From an uncultured Alphaproteobacteria bacterium (GTDB lineage Bacteria > Pseudomonadota > Alphaproteobacteria > Rhizobiales > Pleomorphomonadaceae), in assembly GCA_937900425.1 (NCBI GenBank), contig CALCDT010000079.1, positions 1 through 17,160 of the forward strand: 17,160 nucleotides of DNA, given 5' to 3'. Made by a program: the position numbers and the translations under genes. Below, in pieces: positions 1 to 5,652 of the stretch (position 1 is the stretch's first letter; every line of letters starts with the position of its first letter). Under the pieces are notes generated by a model, which was not told the origin of the DNA, made no database searches, and saw nothing but the letters and a program-made list of their open reading frames with translations.

Positions 1-886
1 GGGGGTCGCCGGCCGCGTCGGCCGGTTCGCCGCCGGTCTCGCCCTGACGTCGCTGATCGCGGGCCTCGCGACGGCGCCGGTCGCCGCCTTCCACTTCGAC
101 CGCGTCGCCCCGCTCGGTCTTCTCGCCAACCTGATGGCGCTGCCGCTCGTCAGCTTCGTCGTGATGCCGGCGGGCGTCGCCGCGGCGCTGGCGATGCCCT
201 TCGGTCTCGAGGCGGCGCCGCTTCTGGTGATGGGCTGGGGCATCGAGCGCATGCTGGACGTCGCCGGCGCCGTCGCGGCGGCGACGCCCGCCGGCGGCAT
301 CGTGCCACACCCTTCCGGCACTGCCGTTCTGCTGGTGATGGCCGGCGGCCTGTGGCTGGCGCTCTGGACCCGGCGTCCCCGGCTGCTCGGCCTCGCGCCG
401 CTCGCCCTCGGGCTCGCGATGCTGCCGTTCGCCGCCCCGCCGGGCATACTGGTGTCGGCCGACGGCGAGCGGGCGCTGGTGATGACCTCCGACGGGCCGC
501 GGCTGCTCGGCCGCGGTTCGGTGTTCGAGCGCACGGTATGGCTGCGCCATGTCGGCAGCCCGCTCTCGCCGGCCGACCGTCTGCTGTTCCGCGGCGTCTC
601 CTGCGACGACGCCGCCTGCCTGCTGGCCGGGACGGCTGAAAGTCCGCCGGTCGTGCTGGTCCGCCATGCGGCCGCCTTCGCCGAGGAATGCAGGCCTGGC
701 GCCGTCGTCGTCACCGGCCTCGTCGCGCCGCGGCGCTGCGCCGTCGCCGACGTCGTGATCGACGCCGCCCGGCTCGCGCGCGCGGCGGCCTTCGATTTCA
801 CCCGCGGCGCGGACGGCCGCTGGACGGCGACCGACCGGGGAGGCGGGGCCGAAGGCGGCGCACGGCCGTGGCGAGGCGGGTCGTGA
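1..886 (+). CDS. comEC: ComEC/Rec2-family competence protein, C-terminal part (5' end outside window)
   Basis: Inner-membrane DNA-uptake channel family protein, of which only the last ~294 codons lie here. The open frame runs from base 2 without an upstream stop, so the first ATG at 134 is internal. The visible part starts in the competence-domain transmembrane region (the A-F-H-F-D-R stretch followed by L-L-A-N-L and A-L-P-L-V is typical of the family), continues with further hydrophobic helices, and ends in a soluble C-terminal domain. In many alphaproteobacterial ComEC proteins this tail is a degenerate metallo-beta-lactamase-like domain; here I see a Cys pair region (SCDDAACLL) and no intact HxHxDH motif. 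The gene stops with TGA at 884-886. Family assignment is from recognition of the membrane core; whether it supports transformation in this organism cannot be judged. Confidence 0.85.
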   Translation, partial: GVAGRVGRFAAGLALTSLIAGLATAPVAAFHFDRVAPLGLLANLMALPLVSFVVMPAGVAAALAMPFGLEAAPLLVMGWGIERMLDVAGAVAAATPAGGIVPHPSGTAVLLVMAGGLWLALWTRRPRLLGLAPLALGLAMLPFAAPPGILVSADGERALVMTSDGPRLLGRGSVFERTVWLRHVGSPLSPADRLLFRGVSCDDAACLLAGTAESPPVVLVRHAAAFAEECRPGAVVVTGLVAPRRCAVADVVIDAARLARAAAFDFTRGADGRWTATDRGGGAEGGARPWRGGS

Positions 887-1069
887 CCTCGGCGGCGACT
901 GCTGAACGAGCGCCGGGAACGAGCGTCGGGAACGGGAGCGGGGATGCGTCGTTGACGAGGCTGCGGTGCCTGCCGCTGCAATGCCGCAATGCAGACCCCA
1001 TCTTCGCGGCGCAGCCCGGTCGGCATCGGCCGGGTCGTCCGCAACGACACGTTCATGGAGCCGCCGAGA

Positions 1070-1360
1070 ATGAGAACCGAACGCGATGCGGACCCGCAAT
1101 TGCGGGCGCACAGGATCCGGTTCGGCAACCGCAGCGTCGGTCTGCCGCGCTCGCTGCTGCTGCGGCGGGCGATCGGCGGCGGCCTCGTCGTCGGCGGACT
1201 GCTCGGCTTCCTGCCGGTACTCGGATTCTGGATGGTGCCGCTCGGTCTCGCCGTGCTTTCGGTCGATTCCCCGCTCGCCCGCCGGCTGCGCCGCCGCGGC
1301 GAAGTCGGGCTGCTGCGCCGCTGGCGGGCGTGGAAGGCCAGGCGGAAGGGCGGGCATTGA
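1070..1360 (+). CDS. Small PGPGW-type transmembrane protein
   Basis: A 96-residue protein of unknown function resembling the putative transmembrane PGPGW family common in Alphaproteobacteria. A basic N-terminus is followed by a hydrophobic hairpin (about residues 34-64) carrying the hallmark stretch G-F-L-P-V-L-G-F-W-M-V-P-L-G-L, which aligns with the PGPGW-like turn, then L-S-V-D-S-P and a very basic C-terminal tail rich in Arg and Lys. I chose the ATG at 1070 because a GGAG lies 9 nt upstream; in-frame ATGs at 989 and 1055 have weaker upstream sites. It ends 3 bp before the convergent DUF2147 stop. Function unknown; the arginine-rich tail suggests an inner-membrane protein with a cytoplasmic basic tail (inference). 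Confidence 0.72.
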   Translation: MRTERDADPQLRAHRIRFGNRSVGLPRSLLLRRAIGGGLVVGGLLGFLPVLGFWMVPLGLAVLSVDSPLARRLRRRGEVGLLRRWRAWKARRKGGH

Positions 1361-1363
1361 GGG

Positions 1364-1738
1364 TCACTTCACCCTGGACCATGACACCGTCTTGCACAGC
1401 ACCGCGAGGACGCAGCCGCGCGTCGACAGGCTGTCCGGCGCCACGGTGATGGTGATGGCGTAGGTCGAATCGCGCTTCGGGTCGTAGGCCGTGCCCTTCA
1501 GCGCCGTGTCCGACTGCGGGGCGAGCGTCATCACCAGCTTGTCGCCGACCGCCTCGCCGTTGCTGCCCTCGCCGATCCAGAGGTTGGTGGCGCAGATCTT
1601 GTCGCCGCAGGGGGCGATCTCGACGCGGGCGTTGCCGTCGCCGCGCATCCAGACGCCGGACGGGTCGGGGTTGCCGGAGGCGGCGGCCGGAGCCGATGCC
1701 ACGAGGCCGGCGGCGAGAAGGGAGATCATCCTGAGCAT
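1364..1738 (-). CDS. DUF2147 domain-containing secreted protein
   Basis: A 124-residue exported protein. Residues 1-20 form a signal peptide (short hydrophobic core, then an Ala-rich cleavage region), so it is probably periplasmic. The mature part matches the DUF2147 pattern: a G-V-W-M-R start, an I-A-P-C-G-D-K-I-C strand pair with Cys44 and Cys49, a K-G-T-A-Y-D-P-K segment and a terminal G-C-V-L-A-V-L-C-K-T-V-S-W-S-R-V with Cys109 and Cys115. Four cysteines in an oxidising compartment suggest disulfides. A GAGG about 8 nt upstream supports the start at 1738. No ECF-type promoter was found upstream of it, so despite lying next to the RpoE-linked genes it is probably not in that regulon. Molecular function of DUF2147 is not established as far as I know. 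Confidence 0.85.
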   Translation of the reverse strand: MLRMISLLAAGLVASAPAAASGNPDPSGVWMRGDGNARVEIAPCGDKICATNLWIGEGSNGEAVGDKLVMTLAPQSDTALKGTAYDPKRDSTYAITITVAPDSLSTRGCVLAVLCKTVSWSRVK

Positions 1739-1982
1739 GTCGGAACCTCGTCCTGGTGGAGGTTGCCCCGCCGGTGCGGGCGGGGCCGGGTCGGTCCGGC
1801 GCGGGAGGATGAGCCGGGTCGACGTCGGTGCTCCGGTCTACGGACGAAAGGGCCGATCGGTTGCATCGGTGCGCCGGATCGGACGCGCGGCGGCTCCCGG
1901 TGCCGGAGGCTGATCCGGGGCGCACCGTCTCCCGTAGTCCTGCTGGACGCGGCCACCGGTGCCGCCGGCGAGGGGCTTGTCG
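1739..1982. other. Divergent intergenic region with hairpin and ECF promoter
   Basis: This 244-bp gap separates the divergently transcribed DUF2147 (-) and DUF2177 (+) genes. It contains a GC-rich hairpin at 1766-1785 (CCCCGCC, 6-nt loop, GGCGGGG), which would lie in the DUF2147 leader, and the ECF11-like promoter at 1911-1940 described separately. Open frames crossing it look like composition-driven shadows without a recognisable protein. Confidence 0.5.
1911..1940 (+). promoter_or_regulatory. Predicted ECF11 (RpoE) promoter of the DUF2177 gene
   Basis: TGATCC at 1911-1916 is followed after exactly 18 nt by TAGTCC at 1935-1940. The -35 box and spacing are identical to those of the predicted rpoE and flavin-oxidoreductase promoters in this window; the -10 keeps only the leading TA. 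The predicted start near 1947 leaves a leader of about 36 nt containing the GAGG ribosome site before the ATG at 1983. Confidence 0.6.
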
Positions 1983-2393
1983 ATGCTGATCCACGTCTAT
2001 TCGTACATTGGAACCGCCCTCGTCTTTCTCGCCCTCGACAGCGTCTGGCTGTCGACGATGGCGAGCCGGCTCTACCGGCCGCTGATCGGGCCGATGCTGG
2101 CGCCGACCTTCAGCGTCGGAGCGGCGGCGACCTTCTATTTCCTCTACGTCGCCGGCATCGTCGTCTTCGCCGTCGCCCCGGCGCTCGCCGCCGGCCGGTG
2201 GCAGACGGCGCTGTTGCTCGGCGCCTTCTTCGGGCTCGTCGCCTACGGCACCTACGACCTCACCAATCAGGCGACGCTCAAGGACTGGCCGGTGATGCTC
2301 ACCGTCGTCGACCTGATGTGGGGCACCGTCGTCACCGGCAGCGCCGCCACCGGCGGCTTCTTCTTCGCCCGGTGGATGGCGAAGACCTTCTGA
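1983..2393 (+). CDS. DUF2177 family membrane protein
   Basis: A 136-residue inner-membrane protein with about four transmembrane helices (roughly residues 5-24, 47-66, 75-92 and 107-128). The family signature is visible as L-A-L-D-S-V-W-L in helix 1, G-L-V-A-Y-G-T-Y-D-L-T-N-Q-A-T-L around residues 84-99, and V-V-D-L-M-W-G near residue 110. The conserved Asp, Thr and Asn within membrane segments suggest a functional site, but no activity is known to me. I chose ATG 1983 rather than 1959 because helix 1 follows directly and a GAGG lies 9 nt upstream; it also fits the predicted transcription start. The predicted ECF11 promoter at 1911-1940 places it in the same stress regulon as the lipid-modification genes. 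It converges on the membrane protein at 2427-2984. Confidence 0.85.
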   Translation: MLIHVYSYIGTALVFLALDSVWLSTMASRLYRPLIGPMLAPTFSVGAAATFYFLYVAGIVVFAVAPALAAGRWQTALLLGAFFGLVAYGTYDLTNQATLKDWPVMLTVVDLMWGTVVTGSAATGGFFFARWMAKTF

Positions 2394-2418
2394 GGCCGGC
2401 GCCGCGAGGATCGACGAG

Positions 2419-2440
2419 CCGATCGATCAACTTCGATCGG
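2419..2440. terminator. Possible hairpin between convergent genes
   Basis: CCGATCG (2419-2425) and CGATCGG (2434-2440) form a perfect 7-bp stem with an 8-nt loop, between the stop of the DUF2177 gene and across the stop of the minus-strand membrane protein. There is no T-run on either side, so it is at best a weak or Rho-assisted bidirectional terminator. Confidence 0.35.
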
Positions 2441-2984
2441 ACCGCGCCTCGAAGGCCGATGCGAAGACGAAGCCGACGATGACGAGGAGTGCGCCGACGC
2501 TGGTCGCGTTGAGCCGCAGCATCGCCGCATAGGCCTCGGCGGAGAGACCGGCGACCGGTGCGCCGTAGTGCTCGTGAAGGCCGAGGTAGGCGAGGCCGGC
2601 GATGGCGCAGAGCGCCAGCGCGACGGCGCGCTCGGATCGTCGGAAAGCGAGTGCAGCGATCGCCGCGCAGGCCATCAGGAACAGTTCCACCCCCGAGCCG
2701 ACGCCGAACAGCTTGGCGCAGAGCACCGTGTTGGCGATGCCGGCGAGCGGCAGCAGCGCCCGGCCGAGCCGGGCGTCGACACGTGCCGCCGCCGGCACGG
2801 CGAGGAACAGAGGCGTCGACAGGAAGGTCCACAGCGACAGCATCGCGCCCTCGCCGACCAGCAGGTGGACGTAGAGCGGATAGGTCGGCTGGCTGGCGGC
2901 GACGGCGAGGGCGATGGTGTTGCAGGCGGCGACGCGGGGATCGTCGCTCGCCGCGTAGGACCGCAGCCGGGCGGTCAGGCTCAC
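2427..2984 (-). CDS. Unrecognised polytopic membrane protein, coupled to CFA-like methyltransferase
   Basis: I do not recognise the family of this 185-residue protein. It is strongly hydrophobic, with about six predicted transmembrane segments (roughly residues 20-37, 48-66, 76-91, 99-114, 121-137 and 155-178) and short charged connectors. A conserved-looking loop S-Q-P-T-Y-P-L-Y-V-H at residues 31-40 and L-H-E-H-Y at 136-140 carry polar and histidine residues near the membrane surface. The start is GTG at 2984: it overlaps the TGA of the upstream methyltransferase as GTGA, a 4-bp overlap that implies translational coupling. The open frame extends much further upstream, but that part lies opposite the methyltransferase coding frame and does not look like protein. 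Role inferred only from context: a membrane partner of the lipid methyltransferase in an oxidative-stress operon. Confidence 0.65.
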   Translation of the reverse strand: MSLTARLRSYAASDDPRVAACNTIALAVAASQPTYPLYVHLLVGEGAMLSLWTFLSTPLFLAVPAAARVDARLGRALLPLAGIANTVLCAKLFGVGSGVELFLMACAAIAALAFRRSERAVALALCAIAGLAYLGLHEHYGAPVAGLSAEAYAAMLRLNATSVGALLVIVGFVFASAFEARSDRS

Positions 2985-4036
2985 GCTTCGCCGTCCGCCG
3001 GCGAGAGCGCTGCCGCGGGATGCAGGCGGTAGTGGCTGACGCCCCATTCGGCGCCGCCGGCGTGGCCGAACAGGCCGGAGGTCGCCAGGAAGAACAGCCG
3101 CCAGCGCCGCCGCCACACCTCCGCCTCGGCGCCGTAGGTCGCCTCGAGAATCGGCGCGATCTCGTCCTGGCGGGCGTCGAAGGCGGCGAGCCAGGCGTCG
3201 GCGGTGCGCCGGTAGTGCTCGCCGCTCCAGCGCCATTCCTCCTCGACCGTGAAAGCGTCGCCGAAGCGATGGATCAGGCCGTGGCTCGGCATGACGCCGC
3301 CGGTGAAGAAATGCTGCGCGATCCAGTCGGCCTCGTCGCGGTGATCGAAGCGATAGGGCTGGGAGCGGTGGGTGAAGACGTGGACGAAGAGCCGGCCGTC
3401 CGGCCGCAGCCAACCGCGGATGCGGCCGAGCAGCGCCCGCCAGTTGGCCATGTGCTCGAACATCTCGACCGAAACCACCCGGTCGAAGCGGCCGGAGGGG
3501 ACGAAGTCGTTCATGTCGGCGGTGACGACCGTGAGATTGTTCAGCCCGCGCCGGGCGCATTCGCCGCGGATGTGGGTGGCCTGGCCGTGCGAGTTCGACA
3601 CCGCCGTGATGCGGGCGGCCGGAAGCCGCTCCGCCATGTAGAGGCTGAGCGAGCCCCAGCCGCAGCCGAGTTCGAGGATGTCCTGACCGTCCGCGAGATC
3701 GGCGTGGGCGAGGGTGGAGGCCAGCGCGGCGCGCTCGGCATCGCCGAGGTCGGTGACGCCGTCCTCGAACAGGCAGCAGGAATACTTGAGATGCGGCCCG
3801 AGGCAGAGCCGGAAGAAATCGGCCGGCACCTCGTAGTGCTGGCGGTTGGCCTCGTCCGGGTGCTCGGCGATCGGATGCTCGCCCATCGTCCGCGCGAAGG
3901 CGTCTTCGGCCCCGGCCGGGGCCGCGGCGAGGCGGCGACGGGTTCGTTCGACCAGGAAGCGGATTCCGAGTCGGGTCAGCGGGTCGGGCAGGTCGAGACG
4001 TTCGGCGGCTTCGATGGCGGTGGTCATCAGCGTCAT
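2981..4036 (-). CDS. CFA-synthase-family SAM-dependent methyltransferase (short, coclaurine N-methyltransferase-like form)
   Basis: A 351-residue class I methyltransferase. After a short helical N-terminus come H-Y-E-V-P-A-D-F-F (67-75), L-K-Y-S-C-C (83-88), the SAM-binding motif L-E-L-G-C-G-W-G-S-L (121-130), and S-V-E-M-F-E-H-M (189-196). Aligned by eye to E. coli Cfa it keeps the equivalents of Cys139 (C87), Glu239 (E194), His266 (H219) and Tyr317 (Y275), while Ile268 is F221. The overall layout resembles the shorter subfamily that includes plant coclaurine N-methyltransferases and many bacterial 'CFA synthase' annotations. The substrate is therefore uncertain: unsaturated or furan acyl chains of phospholipids are favoured by context. 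ATG 4036 is preferred to ATG 4027 because GGGAGAG lies 4 nt upstream. It has its own predicted ECF11 promoter and overlaps the next gene by 4 bp. Confidence 0.87.
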   Translation of the reverse strand: MTLMTTAIEAAERLDLPDPLTRLGIRFLVERTRRRLAAAPAGAEDAFARTMGEHPIAEHPDEANRQHYEVPADFFRLCLGPHLKYSCCLFEDGVTDLGDAERAALASTLAHADLADGQDILELGCGWGSLSLYMAERLPAARITAVSNSHGQATHIRGECARRGLNNLTVVTADMNDFVPSGRFDRVVSVEMFEHMANWRALLGRIRGWLRPDGRLFVHVFTHRSQPYRFDHRDEADWIAQHFFTGGVMPSHGLIHRFGDAFTVEEEWRWSGEHYRRTADAWLAAFDARQDEIAPILEATYGAEAEVWRRRWRLFFLATSGLFGHAGGAEWGVSHYRLHPAAALSPADGEA

Positions 4037-4040
4037 GGGC

Positions 4041-4077
4041 CTCTCCCGTGTTCGGACCGCAGCGGTCGGTGGGAGAG
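4041..4077 (-). promoter_or_regulatory. Inverted repeat able to sequester the methyltransferase ribosome-binding site
   Basis: On the minus strand CTCTCCC (4077-4071) is the exact complement of GGGAGAG (4047-4041), which contains the Shine-Dalgarno of the methyltransferase starting at 4036. A smaller stem, GACCG/CGGTC (4067-4055), lies between the arms. The first arm overlaps the -10 box of the gene's own predicted promoter, so transcripts from that promoter would lack it, while read-through from chrR and the DUF1295 gene would carry both arms. The regulatory role is inference. Confidence 0.4.
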
Positions 4078-4104
4078 ATACGCGGCGCGATGCCGGGAGG
4101 ATCA
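4075..4104 (-). promoter_or_regulatory. Predicted ECF11 (RpoE) promoter of the CFA-like methyltransferase
   Basis: On the minus strand TGATCC (4104-4099) is followed after exactly 18 nt by TATCTC (4080-4075). The TGA of the -35 box is also the stop codon of the DUF1295 gene. The predicted start near 4068 gives a leader of about 32 nt before ATG 4036. The -35 box and spacing match the other three ECF promoters here; the -10 is weaker than the TAAAGA/TATAGA pair. Confidence 0.6.
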
Positions 4105-4896
4105 GCCCGGCGCGCGCCGCGGTCCCGGCCAGAAGGCGTTGACCCGCCGGGCGTAGGCGGCGAAGGCCTCGCCGCGCGAGCGCATCATGTGCGCTTCGAG
4201 CGGCGGAATGCCCGAGACGTGGACGAGCAGCACGTACATCATCACCGGGGCGACGAGGGCGACCAGACCCGCGGGATGGCCGAGGGAAAAGCCGGTCGCC
4301 ACGGGCAGATAGGCCACCCAGATCAGCCACTCGAAGAAATAGTTCGGATGGCGGCTGCGGCCCCAGAGCCCGAGGTCGCAGACCGCGCCGCGGGCGTGCG
4401 GCCGGGACCGGAAGGCGGCGAGCTGGCGATCGGCGGTCGCCTCGCCGAACAGGGCGACGAGGAAGACGGCGATACCGGCCGCGTCGGCGAGGTCGAGCGA
4501 TCCGGGCCGGCGCGAGGCGAAGACGACGGCGACGACCAGCAGAAACGCGACGACGGTCTGGATCTGCAGGAACCAGAACAGCCGCCCGCGCCAGGCCGCG
4601 CCCCATTCTTCCTTGAGCCGGGCGTAGCGGGGATCGTCCTTGCCTCGCGCGGTGCGCACGACGATGTGGGAGCCGAGGCGGAGCGACCATAGGCCGACCA
4701 TGGCGCCGACGAGGGTCATCCGCGCCGTCAGCTCCGTTGCGGCGGCGTCGAGGGCGAGGGCGGCGAGGCCGAGGAGACCGACGGTGAAGGTCCAGACCGC
4801 GTCGACCCAGCCGTTGTTGCCGCTGCGAACGGCGATCGCCCAACCGAGGGACATCGCGGCGGCGCAGCCGAGGAAGAGGCCGATCCAGAACATCAT
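4102..4896 (-). CDS. DUF1295 family membrane protein (steroid 5-alpha-reductase-like)
   Basis: A 264-residue polytopic membrane protein of the DUF1295 / 3-oxo-5-alpha-steroid 4-dehydrogenase-like superfamily. N-terminal helices carry N-N-G-W-V-D-A-V-W-T (27-36) and W-S-L-R-L-G (70-75). The C-terminal half has E-A-T-A-D-R-Q-L (152-159), G-L-W-G-R-S-R-H-P-N-Y-F-F-E-W (176-190), which matches the RHPNYF cofactor-binding signature shared with sterol reductases and isoprenylcysteine methyltransferases, and S-G-I-P-P-L-E (228-234) before a basic tail. An NAD(P)H-dependent reduction of a lipid double bond is the family expectation, not shown here. ATG 4896 was chosen over the upstream start at 4956 because GGAGA lies about 9 nt before it. 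It lies 93 nt downstream of chrR with no TGATCC box in between, so it is probably cotranscribed from the rpoE promoter. Confidence 0.86.
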   Translation of the reverse strand: MMFWIGLFLGCAAAMSLGWAIAVRSGNNGWVDAVWTFTVGLLGLAALALDAAATELTARMTLVGAMVGLWSLRLGSHIVVRTARGKDDPRYARLKEEWGAAWRGRLFWFLQIQTVVAFLLVVAVVFASRRPGSLDLADAAGIAVFLVALFGEATADRQLAAFRSRPHARGAVCDLGLWGRSRHPNYFFEWLIWVAYLPVATGFSLGHPAGLVALVAPVMMYVLLVHVSGIPPLEAHMMRSRGEAFAAYARRVNAFWPGPRRAPG

Positions 4897-4919
4897 GGTC
4901 GAGGTCTCCGGTGTCCGGG

Positions 4920-4957
4920 CGTGCCGACAGGTCCGGGGACGTCCCGGCAGCGGCACG
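4920..4957. other. Hairpin in the chrR-DUF1295 gap
   Basis: CGTGCCG (4920-4926) pairs with CGGCACG (4951-4957), and inside it CCGGG (4933-4937) pairs with CCCGG (4943-4947) around a 5-nt loop. There is no T-run. In the minus-strand transcript it lies between the chrR stop and the DUF1295 start, so it could stabilise the upstream message or partly attenuate the downstream genes. No function is shown. Confidence 0.3.
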
Positions 4958-4989
4958 GCGTCACAGGCGCCGCTCGTCGCGGTGGCCGG

Positions 4990-5652
4990 TCACATCGGCA
5001 GGAAAGGGCGCAGCAGGGCTCCGATCATCCCGGTCGGCCGCATGCCGCCGACGACCGCGGCGAGACAGATGCACTCGCCGTCGGCATCGACCACCGGCTG
5101 ATGCTCGAGATCCTCGCCGGCCTCCTGCATGTCGCCGGCCCGGTAGCGGGCGATGCCGTCGAAATAGGAGCCGTGCAGGATCTGCGTGAACTCGGTGCCG
5201 CCGTGGCCGTGTTCGGGCAGGCGCGTCCCTGGCTTCACCCAGAGCAGAATGACGTTGCTCGTCGGGTCTTCGGGCACTTCGACCTTGCTGAAGCGCACGC
5301 CCGGTCCGATCCAGCGCCAGCGGCCGATGGCGCGGGTCGCGAGGGCGGCCGGAAGCGGTATGCGGATGTCGCCGGCGACGAGTTCGCTCGGCAGCGACGG
5401 ACCGGTCCGGACCGGCCTCGGCTCCGGCCGCTCGATCCGGGCGAGGGCGAGGGCGAGGGCGTCGTCCGACATCGGCACGGGTGCGAGCTGCTCCATCATC
5501 GCCGCGGCCGCGGCGGTGAAGCCGGCGACGGCGCGCCGGCACGCCGCGCAGCCCTCCAGATGGGTCGCGACGACGAGCGCCGGCCCCGCCGCCAGCGTTC
5601 CGGCGGCATAGCGGGCGAGAGTCTCGTCGCTCGGGTGGCTGTGCATCGTCAT
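4990..5652 (-). CDS. chrR: Anti-sigma factor ChrR (zinc anti-sigma domain plus cupin-like domain)
   Basis: A 220-residue cytoplasmic anti-sigma factor that holds RpoE inactive until singlet oxygen or related oxidants trigger its release and degradation (established for Rhodobacter sphaeroides ChrR). The N-terminal zinc domain has His6, His31, Cys35 and Cys38 in the H-x3-C-x2-C arrangement. The C-terminal cupin-like domain carries His148, His150, Glu154 and His184, equivalent by a constant shift of 7 to H141, H143, E147 and H177 of Rhodobacter ChrR as I recall them. Cys194 and Cys196 likewise match its C-terminal cysteine pair. All metal ligands are present, so the protein looks functional. 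It starts inside the rpoE stop codon (ATGA, 4-bp overlap), implying coupled translation and fixed stoichiometry. An alternative ATG lies two codons downstream. A GCGAGG hexamer repeat at 5441-5460 codes an Ala-Leu run between the domains. Confidence 0.96.
   Translation of the reverse strand: MTMHSHPSDETLARYAAGTLAAGPALVVATHLEGCAACRRAVAGFTAAAAAMMEQLAPVPMSDDALALALARIERPEPRPVRTGPSLPSELVAGDIRIPLPAALATRAIGRWRWIGPGVRFSKVEVPEDPTSNVILLWVKPGTRLPEHGHGGTEFTQILHGSYFDGIARYRAGDMQEAGEDLEHQPVVDADGECICLAAVVGGMRPTGMIGALLRPFLPM

Noticed and set aside
1766..1785. GC-rich hairpin CCCCGCC/GGCGGGG considered as a terminator.
   Set aside because: It lies between two divergent genes, upstream of both, and has no T-run; more likely incidental or part of the DUF2147 leader.
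1987..1992. Another TGATCC just inside the DUF2177 gene; others lie inside genes near 7014, 8186, 12375, 12781, 13425 and 14395.
   Set aside because: None is followed by a TA-starting -10 at 18 nt, and all are within coding sequence; their failure supports the specificity of the four accepted sites.
1053..1994. Minus-strand frame covering the PGPGW-type and DUF2147 genes.
   Set aside because: Arg- and Pro-rich noise; the real minus-strand gene here is the DUF2147 frame, with signal peptide and conserved cysteines.
2558..4156. Long plus-strand frame opposite the CFA-like methyltransferase and membrane protein.
   Set aside because: Composition-driven shadow; the minus-strand reading has the SAM-binding motif and coherent membrane helices.
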